Assembly: GCA_013298145.1 (NCBI GenBank)
Contig: JAAFJO010000001.1
Location: 248,001-312,000 of the forward strand
DNA length: 64,000 bases
Direction of reading: 5' to 3'
Origin: Betaproteobacteria bacterium
Lineage (GTDB): Bacteria; Pseudomonadota; Gammaproteobacteria; Burkholderiales; Casimicrobiaceae
Each line of letters begins with the position of its first letter. Position 1 is the stretch's first letter. Of the stretch, positions 26,329-34,904 are shown piece by piece. The notes under the pieces were generated by a model that saw only the letters and a list, made by a program, of their open reading frames with translations, was not told the origin of the DNA and did no database searches. A program made the translations under genes and the position numbers.

Positions 26329-27615
26329 TCAATCGTATTTTCGTGCGTCATCAATGACCTTGCCGTCATTAGGAAGACTGCCGAGCGCGGCAAGATGAAT
26401 GTCGCCGCCGAGTTTTGTTGCCTCGCGAAGCGCTTCAGTCAGCCTTGTTTTGAGACCATCGCTCGGCGCAGCGCATTCCGCATGTAGCGTCATCGCGTCG
26501 CGCTGATCCGGATTGGTGAGCACCAAGCGCACGCGCCCGAGTTCCGGGAATCGCTTTGCGACTTGATCCACTTGCGAAGGGTGCACAAACATGCCTTTTA
26601 CTTTCGCCGTTTGATCGGCGCGACCCAACCAACCTTTGATGCGTTGATTGGTTCGCCCGCTCGGACACGGCCCCGAAAGAATCGCTGAGAGATCGCCCGT
26701 ACCAAAACGAATCAAGGGATACTCGGGATTGAAGGTGGTGACGACAATTTCGCCCACTTCACCATCGGGCAGTGGCTCACCTGTTCCGGGGCGCACGATT
26801 TCAACAATGAGATCTTCATCGATCACCATGCCTGAAACCTGCCCTTGGGCATCCGGCGCTTCATAGGCGATGAGTCCGATATCGGCGGTGGCATAGGTTT
26901 GCGTGCCGAGAATGCCGCGAGCCCTGAGCATTTCGCGAAGCTGCGGTGCGAAAAATTCACCCGAGACTGAAGCCTTGGTTAGCGATGTGATCGGCGCGCC
27001 CAGTTCATCAGCTTTCTCCAGCAGAATTCGCAAAAACGAGGGCGTACCGGTATAGCCCGTGGGCTTCAAATCATGCATCGCTGCGATCTGTTGCTCGGTG
27101 TTGCCCACGCCCGCTGGAAATACCGTACAGCCGAGCGCCGCCGCCCCGGCGTCCATAATCCAACCACCCGGCGTCATGTGGTAGCTGAAGGTATTGTGAA
27201 CCAGCTCACCCGAGCGAAACCCAGCCGCGTAGAGCGCTCGCGCCACTCGCGCATAGGCGAGCGGCGATTCGCCTTCAGGCTCATAGATCGGACCGGGGGA
27301 AGCAAACACCTTGCTCGCGCGCAAGTTGGCCGACCCCCAACCCGCTGCGGCAAAACCGCCAAACGGGTCGCCACCCGCGGCGCGCGACGCCTTTTGCGCT
27401 TCGAGCACTTCGCTTTTGCGGATCACTGGCAAACGTGAAAGCGCCTCGCGCGACGTGACTGCGCGGGGATCAATGCCAGCGAGCGATAACGCAAACGCGG
27501 GTGCGCTCGCCTGCGCGTGCGCAATCTGCGCGGGCAGCCGGGCCATCAGCTCAGTTTCGCGCACGTCGGCTGAACGTGTTTCGCGAGGATCGGGGAAGGT
27601 AAAGGTTGAAGACAT
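26329..27615 (-). CDS. PaaK-like acyl-adenylate/CoA ligase
   Basis: 428 residues from the ATG at 27615 (an upstream start at 27657 is less likely). Adenylate-forming enzyme related to phenylacetate-CoA ligase. It has FGGFAAAGWGSANLR near the N-terminal third, HNTFSYHMTPGGWIMDAGAAALGC, YTGTPSFL, the AMP-site segment TYATADIGLIAYE, the LIRFGTGDLS hinge region and a C-terminal KVKGMFVHPSQVD domain as in PaaK. It activates a carboxylic acid with ATP, then forms the CoA thioester. Substrate unknown; no phenylacetate genes are near. Divergent from panE with 73 bp between starts. Confidence 0.88.
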   Translation of the reverse strand: MSSTFTFPDPRETRSADVRETELMARLPAQIAHAQASAPAFALSLAGIDPRAVTSREALSRLPVIRKSEVLEAQKASRAAGGDPFGGFAAAGWGSANLRASKVFASPGPIYEPEGESPLAYARVARALYAAGFRSGELVHNTFSYHMTPGGWIMDAGAAALGCTVFPAGVGNTEQQIAAMHDLKPTGYTGTPSFLRILLEKADELGAPITSLTKASVSGEFFAPQLREMLRARGILGTQTYATADIGLIAYEAPDAQGQVSGMVIDEDLIVEIVRPGTGEPLPDGEVGEIVVTTFNPEYPLIRFGTGDLSAILSGPCPSGRTNQRIKGWLGRADQTAKVKGMFVHPSQVDQVAKRFPELGRVRLVLTNPDQRDAMTLHAECAAPSDGLKTRLTEALREATKLGGDIHLAALGSLPNDGKVIDDARKYD

Positions 27616-27688
27616 ACGGGGACGGCGACAAGAAATTGTTGTGTCCGCATAATACAAGCGTCAGGCGACGATTGAACAACGGGGAGCA

Positions 27689-28708
27689 ATGAGTCAGATG
27701 GGCAATATTTGTGTTTTGGGAGCCGGCGCGATCGGCGGCTGGATGGGCGCAAAGCTCGCGCTTGCCGGGCATCGAGTGAGCATGCTTGCACGCGGCGAAA
27801 CGCTCCGCGCGATCAAGCACTCAGGGCTTTGCCTGCGCGCCACAAGCGGTGATCGTTACGCTGATGTTTTTGTCGGCGACTCAGCCGCAGAAATTGCACG
27901 GCATGGCATCCAAGACGTCATCATTGTCGCGGTTAAATCGCAGTCGCTTGCGAGTATTGCACCGGCGATTTCGGCGCTGCTCGCGCCTCACACGCTGATC
28001 GTGTCTGCCATGAATGGCGTTCCCGCATGGTTCTTTTCGCGGCAGGATCGGCCACTGTGCGGCACGCAGCTTCGCTCCATCGATCCTGATGGTGAAATTT
28101 TCCGCGCGATGCCGCCATCGCAGGTACTCGGTTGTGTGGTGCATGCGGCATGCAGCGCTGAGGCGCCAGGTGTCATCCGTCACAAGTTTGGCGAGCGATT
28201 GATTCTCGGCGAGGCGACTGGCGGCAACTCAGCTCGACTTGACGCACTCGCAGCGACGCTCTGCGAAGCGGGCTTCGAGGCAATGGTATCGAGCGATGTT
28301 CAGCGCGACATCTGGTTCAAGCTCTGGGGCAATATGACGATGAATCCGATCTCCGCGATCACCGGCGCGACCGGCGACAAGATTCTGGATGACGAATGGG
28401 TTCGCGCGTTCGCTTCACGCGTGATGATCGAAAGCAAAGCGATTGGCGAGGCCATCGGCATTGCGATTCCTGATTCACCCGAAGATCGCCATGCCGTCAC
28501 GCGCAAACTCGGCGCGTTCAAAACATCAATGTTGCAAGATGTCGAAGCCGGACGCAGCATCGAGCTCGATGCCTTGGTAAACGTGGTTCGCGAAATCGGG
28601 GCGCACGTGAACGTTCCCACGCCAAACATTGATGCGCTCTTTGGACTTGCCCGGCTCTTTGCGCGAGAGCGCGGGCTTTATCCGCTGGCAAGCGCCACAG
28701 GTGGCTGA
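27689..28708 (+). CDS. panE: 2-dehydropantoate 2-reductase (ketopantoate reductase family)
   Basis: 339 residues. The N-terminal Rossmann motif GAGAIGGWMGAKLA (residues 9-22) binds NADPH. IIVAVKSQSL and SAMNGVPAW are family segments, and the C-terminal helical domain has the catalytic Lys region WFKLWGNMTMNPISAITGA. It reduces 2-dehydropantoate to pantoate for coenzyme A synthesis; at 339 residues it is slightly longer than E. coli PanE (303), as in many betaproteobacterial paralogues, some of which act on other 2-oxo acids. GGGGAG precedes the ATG. Confidence 0.85.
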   Translation: MSQMGNICVLGAGAIGGWMGAKLALAGHRVSMLARGETLRAIKHSGLCLRATSGDRYADVFVGDSAAEIARHGIQDVIIVAVKSQSLASIAPAISALLAPHTLIVSAMNGVPAWFFSRQDRPLCGTQLRSIDPDGEIFRAMPPSQVLGCVVHAACSAEAPGVIRHKFGERLILGEATGGNSARLDALAATLCEAGFEAMVSSDVQRDIWFKLWGNMTMNPISAITGATGDKILDDEWVRAFASRVMIESKAIGEAIGIAIPDSPEDRHAVTRKLGAFKTSMLQDVEAGRSIELDALVNVVREIGAHVNVPTPNIDALFGLARLFARERGLYPLASATGG

Positions 28709-28731
28709 TTCGGATCGAAATTTCAAATAGA

Positions 28732-28825
28732 AAAGCCCACGTTAAATGGCCTTCTAATGCGATTAATGCCGTCATCAACGCATTCAAATTCTCACCGCTC
28801 GCCCTTATAAATTAAAGGCGAGCGG
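28732..28825. repeat. TAGCCC hairpin family, copy 4
   Basis: Left arm is AAGCCCACGTTAAATGGCCTT. Right hairpin is CCGCTCGCC (28795-28803), loop cttataaattaaa, GGCGAGCGG (28817-28825), a perfect 9-bp stem. It fills the space between the convergent panE and solute-binding protein genes and could also act as a transcription stop. Confidence 0.6.
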
Positions 28826-28840
28826 CGGAAAGCCGTTTGG

Positions 28841-29857
28841 TTACCGCGGCAGCGAATTGACTTCGCGCTCCCAGCGCTCGATGATGCGGCGGCGCTCTGC
28901 GGAGGAGCCGTATTTCTTGAAGTCGTAGTTCACAAGCTTGACGCCTTCCATCGAAGGGATGCGCGCATCAGGTTTAAACGTTTTGTTTGCGGGGGATTGG
29001 AACGAGCCCGCCTTGCCACCTGTGGCTTGACCTTCGGCGCTCATGAGCCAATCGTAGTAGCGCTTCGCCTCAGCGGGGTTACGCGCGCCTTTCACGAGCG
29101 CAATACCGCCCACTTCGTAGCCCGCGCCTTCGCATGCTGAACCCGATAGAACCGGGAATCCCGCGTAGCGCTCGTCATCAAATCCAAACATGAACGAGAT
29201 TCCGATTGCCACCTCTCCACGCGCTACGCTTTTGCCTTGGGCGTTTGAGCTGCGCGTGTAGCTCGTGATGTTTTTGTGTAGACGCTTCATGTAGTCGAAC
29301 GCCTTTTCTTCGCCGAACGTTTGCACGAGGCCAGCAACGATGGTGTACGCGCCGCCCGACGTGCCGGGGTTGGCCATTTCAACTTCACCTTTGTACTTCG
29401 GATCAAGCAGATCCATCCAGCACTTCGGCACCGGCAGGTTTTTCTTCTTCATCAACTCGGTATTCCAGCCGAAGCCGATTGCGCTCGTGTAGAAGCCGCC
29501 GACCATGTTGTTCGATAGGTCGTATTGACGTACTGCCCAGTCATGAAGCTGATTCAAATAGGTTGGGCGATACGCATCGAGCAATTTCTCTTCGGCTGCC
29601 TGCAGAAACGGATCGCCCGTTCCGCCCCACCAAATGTCCACTTTCGGATTCGCCGCTTCAGCCTTAATACGGGCGAGCGCCTCGCCGGTGGGGAGACGCG
29701 TTTGCTGCACCTTGATGCCCGTGGCTTTGGTGAATTCAGCCGCAGCCAACTCACACCAGGCTTGATCAGTGGAGCAATACGCATTGAGTTGTTGTGCAAA
29801 CGCGGCGGGTGCGGCAAAAATCGCGGCGCTTGCGGCAAGAGCGAAAAGTTTTTTCAT
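28841..29857 (-). CDS. ABC-transporter periplasmic solute-binding protein (AfuA/FbpA-like), copy A
   Basis: 338 residues from the ATG at 29857. Sec signal MKKLFALAASAAIFAAPAAFA, then QQLNAYCSTDQAWCE. Family 1 extracellular solute-binding fold (ferric iron/phosphonate type), with WWGGTGDPFLQAAEE and NPGTSGGAYTIVAGL motifs. Two Cys in CSTDxxWCE could form a disulfide. It is closely related to the protein encoded just upstream (29970-30980), so the pair is a tandem duplication. No permease or ATPase gene is adjacent. Ligand not determined; metal or phosphonate is the family expectation. Confidence 0.88.
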   Translation of the reverse strand: MKKLFALAASAAIFAAPAAFAQQLNAYCSTDQAWCELAAAEFTKATGIKVQQTRLPTGEALARIKAEAANPKVDIWWGGTGDPFLQAAEEKLLDAYRPTYLNQLHDWAVRQYDLSNNMVGGFYTSAIGFGWNTELMKKKNLPVPKCWMDLLDPKYKGEVEMANPGTSGGAYTIVAGLVQTFGEEKAFDYMKRLHKNITSYTRSSNAQGKSVARGEVAIGISFMFGFDDERYAGFPVLSGSACEGAGYEVGGIALVKGARNPAEAKRYYDWLMSAEGQATGGKAGSFQSPANKTFKPDARIPSMEGVKLVNYDFKKYGSSAERRRIIERWEREVNSLPR

Positions 29858-29969
29858 GGAAAGGCCAAGGAAAACGTGATGTTTCGAAGTGTATTCGGCA
29901 TCCACACTAGGGCAAGAGCGAATTCCCGATGCCAGTCGCGTTCAGCGCAAGTTCGCAGCTCGTGTGGCT

Positions 29970-30980
29970 TCACTTTGGCGCGGTGCGCACCGTCGCATCC
30001 CATTTTTCGATCAAACGTCGACGTTCCGCGCTGGCGCCGAAGCGAACGAAATCGTAGTCGATCAACTTGGCTCGCTCCAGCGCGCGCACACGTTCCGGGG
30101 CGAAGGCAGATTTGTTCGATGGAATCGCGATCACTTTGGTTTGATCACGAATGGTTTGCGCATCCGCCGTCAGCGCCCAATCAAAAAACTTCTTCGCATT
30201 CTGGGGATTACGCCCGCCTTTGACCAAGCTCATCGCACCGACGCTGTAGCCCGTGCCTTCACACGGCAGCACTGTTTCAATGGGCGCCCCGGCGAACTGC
30301 TCTGGAATGAACTCATCCAAAAACGTAATGCCAATCATCGATTCGCCGCGCGCGACACTTTGCTTTTGCGCGGTGCCGCTCGTGGTGTAGCGATTTACGT
30401 TTTTGTGTAGCGTGCGAAGATACTCAAAGCCTTTGTCCTCGCCCATCAGCTGCACCATCGTCGCTAAGATGGTGTACGCAGTACCGCTGGTGGTGGGATT
30501 GGAAAGCTCCACTTCGCCCTTGAATTCGGGCTTGACAAGATCGCTCCAACACGCGGGCATCTTGAGCTTCTTTTGCGCAAGTAGCTCACGATTGACGCCG
30601 AAGCCCAAGGTGATTCGATAGATTCCAGTGACTTGGTTCTTCGACTTCGCGAGTAGATCCGAAGACCACGCCGCTTGATCTTTCATGTTCGCCGAGACAT
30701 AGGGTTCAAGCAACCCCTCGTTGGCCGCTTGCAGATGTGGATCGTGCGTGCCGCCATACCAAAGATCGGTTTTCGGATTGTTCGCTTCGGCGCGTAACTG
30801 GGCGAACACCTCACCCGTCGCCTTGCGCACCATATTCACCTTGATGCCGGTTGCAATCGAAAACTCTCGTGTTTTCGATTCACACCAATCGGCATCGGTG
30901 GAGCAAAGGATATTGAGTTGCGCGTGGGTGGCAAAGGTTAGCAAAACACTAACTGCGAGGGCGAGGGCTTTTGTTTTCAT
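29970..30980 (-). CDS. ABC-transporter periplasmic solute-binding protein (AfuA/FbpA-like), copy B
   Basis: 336 residues. Signal peptide MKTKALALAVSVLLTFATHA, then QLNILCSTDADWCE. It shares the CSTDxxWCE start, LWYGGTHDPHLQAANEG, NPTTSGTAYTILATM, HKNxxxYT and the C-terminal YDFxxxGASAERRRLIEKW with copy A, so they are paralogues. The ligand-facing HDPHLQ differs from GDPFLQ in copy A, which hints at divergence of specificity. About 110 nt separate the two genes. It follows the GNAT gene by 20 nt and may be transcribed with it. Confidence 0.88.
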   Translation of the reverse strand: MKTKALALAVSVLLTFATHAQLNILCSTDADWCESKTREFSIATGIKVNMVRKATGEVFAQLRAEANNPKTDLWYGGTHDPHLQAANEGLLEPYVSANMKDQAAWSSDLLAKSKNQVTGIYRITLGFGVNRELLAQKKLKMPACWSDLVKPEFKGEVELSNPTTSGTAYTILATMVQLMGEDKGFEYLRTLHKNVNRYTTSGTAQKQSVARGESMIGITFLDEFIPEQFAGAPIETVLPCEGTGYSVGAMSLVKGGRNPQNAKKFFDWALTADAQTIRDQTKVIAIPSNKSAFAPERVRALERAKLIDYDFVRFGASAERRRLIEKWDATVRTAPK

Positions 30981-31000
30981 GTAGGTTTCTTGTCGAACGA

Positions 31001-31576
31001 TTACAGGGCGGCTTCTGGGCTTTGCGCCTTCATCATCACTCGCTCGTCTGGCTCAGGCGCAACAATCGACAGCACCTCCTCGCTTGCAGCTACGAACTCA
31101 AGCTTCTGGAGTAGCCCAATTGATCGATAGTTCTGCGATTTGAGGACGGCAATAAACGTGTTCACACCGTAGCGTGATGACAGCTCTTGCATCATGACTC
31201 GTACAGCAGCGCTACCAATGCCCTTGCGCCAGTGCGCGCTGGCGAGTTCGTAGGCAACGTAGGCCATACCCGATGCGAGTACCGTACTCTGGACGTAACC
31301 AGCGAGTTCGCCGCTCGGGAGACGGATCACCCAATTCAACCACGTTTGCTCCCCATCTTTCGAACGCCCCGCTTCTAGTCTCGCGAAACGATCAACGAGC
31401 CACGCCTCCGAGACTGGCGGAGCATTCTCGAACTCATAGATAGCCGGGTCACTTAACACCAAAAACATCGCGGGTGCATGCCGTCGAGTCTGCGGCTCTA
31501 ACGAAAAAATGTTGGTATCTAATGTTCTGGGTTCTTGTGGTTGGGCAGGGGTAGGAGTCACTTCGATCTCTTTCAA
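31001..31576 (-). CDS. GNAT-family N-acetyltransferase (RimJ/RimL-like)
   Basis: 191 residues with a TTG start at 31576 that overlaps the VOC gene stop as TTGA, a strong sign of coupling. The first 22 residues are low-complexity (Thr/Pro/Gln). The fold starts at IFSLEPQTRRHAPAMFLVL, with YELASAHWRKGIGSAAVRVMM as the acetyl-CoA motif and SQNYRSIGLLQKLEFV at the end. It lacks the GNAT signature of protein-N-terminal acetyltransferases. Substrate unknown. Confidence 0.8.
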   Translation of the reverse strand: MKEIEVTPTPAQPQEPRTLDTNIFSLEPQTRRHAPAMFLVLSDPAIYEFENAPPVSEAWLVDRFARLEAGRSKDGEQTWLNWVIRLPSGELAGYVQSTVLASGMAYVAYELASAHWRKGIGSAAVRVMMQELSSRYGVNTFIAVLKSQNYRSIGLLQKLEFVAASEEVLSIVAPEPDERVMMKAQSPEAAL

Positions 31577-32235
31577 TCAATAACAATTTGGCGACTCGGA
31601 GTGCCAAGCGTAGCAACGATACTTGACGCGCTACTCTGCCCGACTTGCACATTTGCATCAAGGAAATTTGCGGAGTTCAGCAGCATCGAAGTTTGTTCTG
31701 GTATCGAGTCACCCAGCAAAAGCGCATTCAGCCGAACCCCCACATCCGGCAGTCGTTCACATGGATGACTGGGCACATCCCACTGAATGAAGTGCGGCAA
31801 CACACCGCCGCGCGGGCGCGTGCCATCGCTCGTAAAAGCAAAACGCCATCGGAAGTCTCCGCGCTCGGCTGCGCGCACCACATTCGCTGGATTCCCCGGC
31901 ACGCGGGCAATTTCTTCGATCGCATCACTCGGGCTTTCGCGCGTGATTCGCGCGACCCATGCGATGAGCTTCGGCTCGTGCGTAATCAGCGATTTCACTT
32001 CGTCGGTATCGAGCCCAAACCAGCGCGGGAACGTAGGTTGGGGCGCATCAGGATCGATCGCGATGAATTCGAGATAGTGTTTGGGGCCGAGTGAAAGCAG
32101 CGTGTTGTGAGTACCGATACCTGCGTGTTTGCCGCCGCCGCTTGCCTCAACGCCTAAGACGTCGCGACACCAAACGCGCGCCTCGTCGAGCGAGCGGCAT
32201 CCAATAACAATATGGTCAAGTTCTGTTGAAGTCAT
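31573..32235 (-). CDS. VOC-superfamily glyoxalase-like protein (Glyoxalase_3 type)
   Basis: 220 residues from the ATG at 32235; the upstream open frame to 32397 has no protein-like sequence. Starts LDHIVIGCRSLDEARVWCRDVLG and has the KHAGIGTHNTLLSLG and YLEFIAIDPDAP strands of glyoxalase/dioxygenase folds. His9 and Glu near 77 are candidate metal ligands. Role unknown; members of this type are often annotated as VOC proteins. It lies in a tight run GNAT-VOC-GNAT-dtd with overlapping or closely spaced ends, probably one operon starting at dtd. Confidence 0.8.
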   Translation of the reverse strand: MTSTELDHIVIGCRSLDEARVWCRDVLGVEASGGGKHAGIGTHNTLLSLGPKHYLEFIAIDPDAPQPTFPRWFGLDTDEVKSLITHEPKLIAWVARITRESPSDAIEEIARVPGNPANVVRAAERGDFRWRFAFTSDGTRPRGGVLPHFIQWDVPSHPCERLPDVGVRLNALLLGDSIPEQTSMLLNSANFLDANVQVGQSSASSIVATLGTPSRQIVID

Positions 32236-32272
32236 GGTCGGAGTTTGGTCATTTCGAGCGGCATTTGAAAAG

Positions 32273-32809
32273 TTATTCGCGGTCTCGCATGCACAGAAGC
32301 TCGGTACACAGCTCGCCCTTGAACTCCGCGCGTTGCTCTCCAACGCGGCGGAATGCGGCTCGTTCGAGCACGCGCATCGATGTGAGGTTACGCGCATCGG
32401 TAACCGCGCGAATGCGCTTCACGTTTGCATCGGCGAAGATCAGTTGTGCGGCGGCGTTAACGGCATTTGTCGCGTGGCCATGTCCTTGTGCTTCGTGACA
32501 AAGCGTGAATCCAATCTCCGCTTCCGCGTCGTGCACGTCAACAAAGCTACCAACGTCGCAAATGATCGTATTTGTCTCTGATGCGGCAATCGCGAGTTGC
32601 ACCCAATCGCCAAGTTTTAGGCTCGTTACGAGCGACATCGGACTAACGAACTCGCGCGCTTCTTCGACGCTAATTGCCGACCAGCCCTGGTATCGCGCCA
32701 GTTCGGCATCAGAGCGGTAGCGCTGAAATTCGATGGCATCATCGATTTGCATCAAGCGCAAGACAGTATTTCCGCTGCGCAAAGGCAACACGTCGGCGAG
32801 GTCTCTCAT
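32273..32809 (-). CDS. GNAT-family N-acetyltransferase (RimJ/RimL-like)
   Basis: 178 residues. [18 protein letters not shown] is the RimJ/L-type start; [20 protein letters not shown] is the acetyl-CoA motif, with Q-G-H-G-H-A replacing the common Q-G-x-G-x-A; and [18 protein letters not shown] is the C-terminal signature. Its ATG overlaps the dtd stop as ATGA, so translation is coupled to dtd. Substrate unknown. Confidence 0.86.
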   Translation of the reverse strand: MRDLADVLPLRSGNTVLRLMQIDDAIEFQRYRSDAELARYQGWSAISVEEAREFVSPMSLVTSLKLGDWVQLAIAASETNTIICDVGSFVDVHDAEAEIGFTLCHEAQGHGHATNAVNAAAQLIFADANVKRIRAVTDARNLTSMRVLERAAFRRVGEQRAEFKGELCTELLCMRDRE

Positions 32810-33261
32810 GAAAGCAGCGTGTCGCTATCGAGCCAAATCGTGACCGGTCCGTCGTTCAGCAAACGCACTTTCATGTCGGCCCCGAAAACGCCTGTCGGCA
32901 CAGCCCTTCCGAGCTTTGCAGAGAGTTTCGCGACGAAACGGTCGAACGCAGGTGACGCCTGTTCGGGGCGCGCGGCGGCGGTGTAGCTCGGGCGGTTACC
33001 GCTTGATGCGTCGGCAAATAGCGTGAATTGAGACACCGCCAAGACATCGCCCTGCACGTCGATCACGCTCTTGTTCATCTTGCCTTCAGCGTCATTGAAG
33101 ATGCGCAGTTTCACGAGCTTGTCCGCCATCCGATCCTCGATCGCCTCGGCATCGCCATAGGTTACGCCGACCAGAACGAGTAAGCCGGGACCGATTGCAC
33201 CAACAACCTGATCGTTAACGGTCACGGTGGCTTCAGAAACCCGCTGAATGAGCAATCTCAT
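32806..33261 (-). CDS. dtd: D-aminoacyl-tRNA deacylase
   Basis: 151 residues, the normal Dtd length. It hydrolyses D-amino acids from mischarged tRNA. Motifs are [15 protein letters not shown], the [11 protein letters not shown] catalytic cross-subunit segment (SQxT) and the Gly-transPro-type [18 protein letters not shown] segment (in E. coli Gly-cisPro is in NxGPVT). First gene of the minus-strand run dtd-GNAT-VOC-GNAT. Confidence 0.96.
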   Translation of the reverse strand: MRLLIQRVSEATVTVNDQVVGAIGPGLLVLVGVTYGDAEAIEDRMADKLVKLRIFNDAEGKMNKSVIDVQGDVLAVSQFTLFADASSGNRPSYTAAARPEQASPAFDRFVAKLSAKLGRAVPTGVFGADMKVRLLNDGPVTIWLDSDTLLS

Positions 33262-33280
33262 GGTGTCTTAATAGTTCATA

Positions 33281-33373
33281 TAGCCCCGTTTTAATCGGGG
33301 CTAAGCTTGTAAAAAGTACGATATCGTATTAAAAATAATCCAATATCCAGCCCACGATTCGTTTGGGCTAAGC
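33281..33373. repeat. TAGCCC hairpin family, copy 5 (clearest double hairpin)
   Basis: Left hairpin TAGCCCCG, loop ttttaat, CGGGGCTA (33281-33303), followed by AG. Middle holds the palindrome TACGATATCGTA (33317-33328). Right hairpin AGCCCA (33349-33354), loop cgattcgtt, TGGGCT (33364-33369), followed by AAG. Both stems are perfect and end in GGGCTAAG, which defines the family consensus. No T-run follows, so this is not a simple terminator. Confidence 0.75.
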
Positions 33374-33406
33374 AAATTTAGCTGCTACAGCATTTGTTGA
33401 ATGTGC

Positions 33407-34843
33407 TTAGCCGTGTTTAATCACGACCGTTTTCATCACGCTAAATCCGTAAAGCGCCTCGAATCCTTTTTCGCGGCCATAACCCGAAGACTTCACGCCG
33501 CCGAACGGAAGCTCGACGCCACCGCCCGCGCCGTAGTTATTGATGAACACTTGCCCGCTCTTCACCGCTTTGGCGACGCGCATCGCACGACCGACGTTCT
33601 CCGTCCACACACCAGCGACAAGCCCATACTGTGTTGCGTTGGCAATGCGGATCGCATCGGCTTCGTCATCGAACGGCATCGCCGCAAGCACGGGACCAAA
33701 CACCTCATCTTGTGCGAGCATGGAGTCCGGCGGCACATCCGCGATGAGCGTTGGCTTCGCGTAGAAGCCCGACGCTGGCGCGTCCGGTGAGATTGAACCT
33801 TGCGCGAGCGTGCGGAGGCCCGCGTGTGATGCGTTGGTTAGAAAGCTATTGACGCGTTCGAGCTGATTGGCGCGAATGAGCGGGCCCAAATCTAGATCCA
33901 TCGTGGCTGGCCCTGCATGAAGTGATCGTATGCGTTGAGCTACGTACTCAAGCACGCGCTCGTACGCGCTTGACTGCACGAGCAAGCGCGAGCCTGCGCT
34001 ACACGTTTGCCCCGCGTTTTGAATGATTGCGTTGATGATCACAGGCAGCGCTTCGTCCAAGTTGGCATCGGCAAACACGATCTGAGGCGATTTCCCGCCG
34101 AGTTCAAGCGTTACCGGTACATGCCGCTTTGCTGCGCTCTGCGCAATGATCGTTCCGACCCGCGCCGAACCTGTAAACGAAATGTGATCGATGCCTTCGG
34201 CGTCAGCCAAGGCTTGGCCTGCTTCGTGGCCAAAGCCAGTGACGATGTTCAACGCGCCTTCCGGAAAGCCGACCTCTGCAGCAATTTCTGCGATGCGTAA
34301 CAACGAAAGGCACGCGTCCTCAGCAGGCTTAACAACACAGGCATTGCCCGCTGCAAGCGCGCCGCCAACGCTGCGCCCGAAAATCTGCATCGGGTAGTTC
34401 CACGGAATGATGTGGCCCGTCACGCCATGCGGCTCGTAGAACGACATCACAGCGAATCCAGGCGTATAGGGAATCGTCTCGCCATGCAATTTGTCGCACG
34501 CGCCCGCGTAGAACTCGAAGTAGCGCGCGCAAGCGGTTGCGTCGGCTTTTGCCTGCTTGACCGGTTTGCCGCAGTCTCGCATTTCAAGCGCGGCGAGTTC
34601 ATCGTGATGCGCCGCAATCGCATTCGAAAGCTTCATCAGCAAACGACCGCGCTCGACTGGCGCGAGTTTGCTCCATGCGCCGCCATCTGCAGCAGTGCGT
34701 GCTGCTTTCACTGCGCGGCGGATATCTTCGGCGTTTCCTCGCGCTAGATGCGCGAACACATGCCCGGTACTCGGGTCAAGCACGGGAATCGTTTCACCGT
34801 TTGATCCGGCGACCCGTTGATTGTTGATGAAATGCGTTGTCAT
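33407..34843 (-). CDS. NAD(P)-dependent aldehyde dehydrogenase
   Basis: 478 residues from the ATG at 34843. Aldehyde dehydrogenase superfamily with VTGHIIPWNYP (coenzyme entry), FTGSARVG (NAD phosphate), LELGGKSPQIVF (catalytic base Glu) and NAGQTCSAGSRLL (catalytic Cys near 281). It oxidises an aldehyde to the acid; this branch includes betaine-, gamma-aminobutyraldehyde- and other semialdehyde-type enzymes, so the substrate cannot be fixed. It lies divergent from the AstE-like gene, 61 bp between starts, a possible functional pair. Confidence 0.93.
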   Translation of the reverse strand: MTTHFINNQRVAGSNGETIPVLDPSTGHVFAHLARGNAEDIRRAVKAARTAADGGAWSKLAPVERGRLLMKLSNAIAAHHDELAALEMRDCGKPVKQAKADATACARYFEFYAGACDKLHGETIPYTPGFAVMSFYEPHGVTGHIIPWNYPMQIFGRSVGGALAAGNACVVKPAEDACLSLLRIAEIAAEVGFPEGALNIVTGFGHEAGQALADAEGIDHISFTGSARVGTIIAQSAAKRHVPVTLELGGKSPQIVFADANLDEALPVIINAIIQNAGQTCSAGSRLLVQSSAYERVLEYVAQRIRSLHAGPATMDLDLGPLIRANQLERVNSFLTNASHAGLRTLAQGSISPDAPASGFYAKPTLIADVPPDSMLAQDEVFGPVLAAMPFDDEADAIRIANATQYGLVAGVWTENVGRAMRVAKAVKSGQVFINNYGAGGGVELPFGGVKSSGYGREKGFEALYGFSVMKTVVIKHG

Positions 34844-34904
34844 TACGAAGGCCTCCGCGTGGAAGAATACCTGTTTCACCGTGTGAAGCTGCTGCCTGAG
34901 TTCT

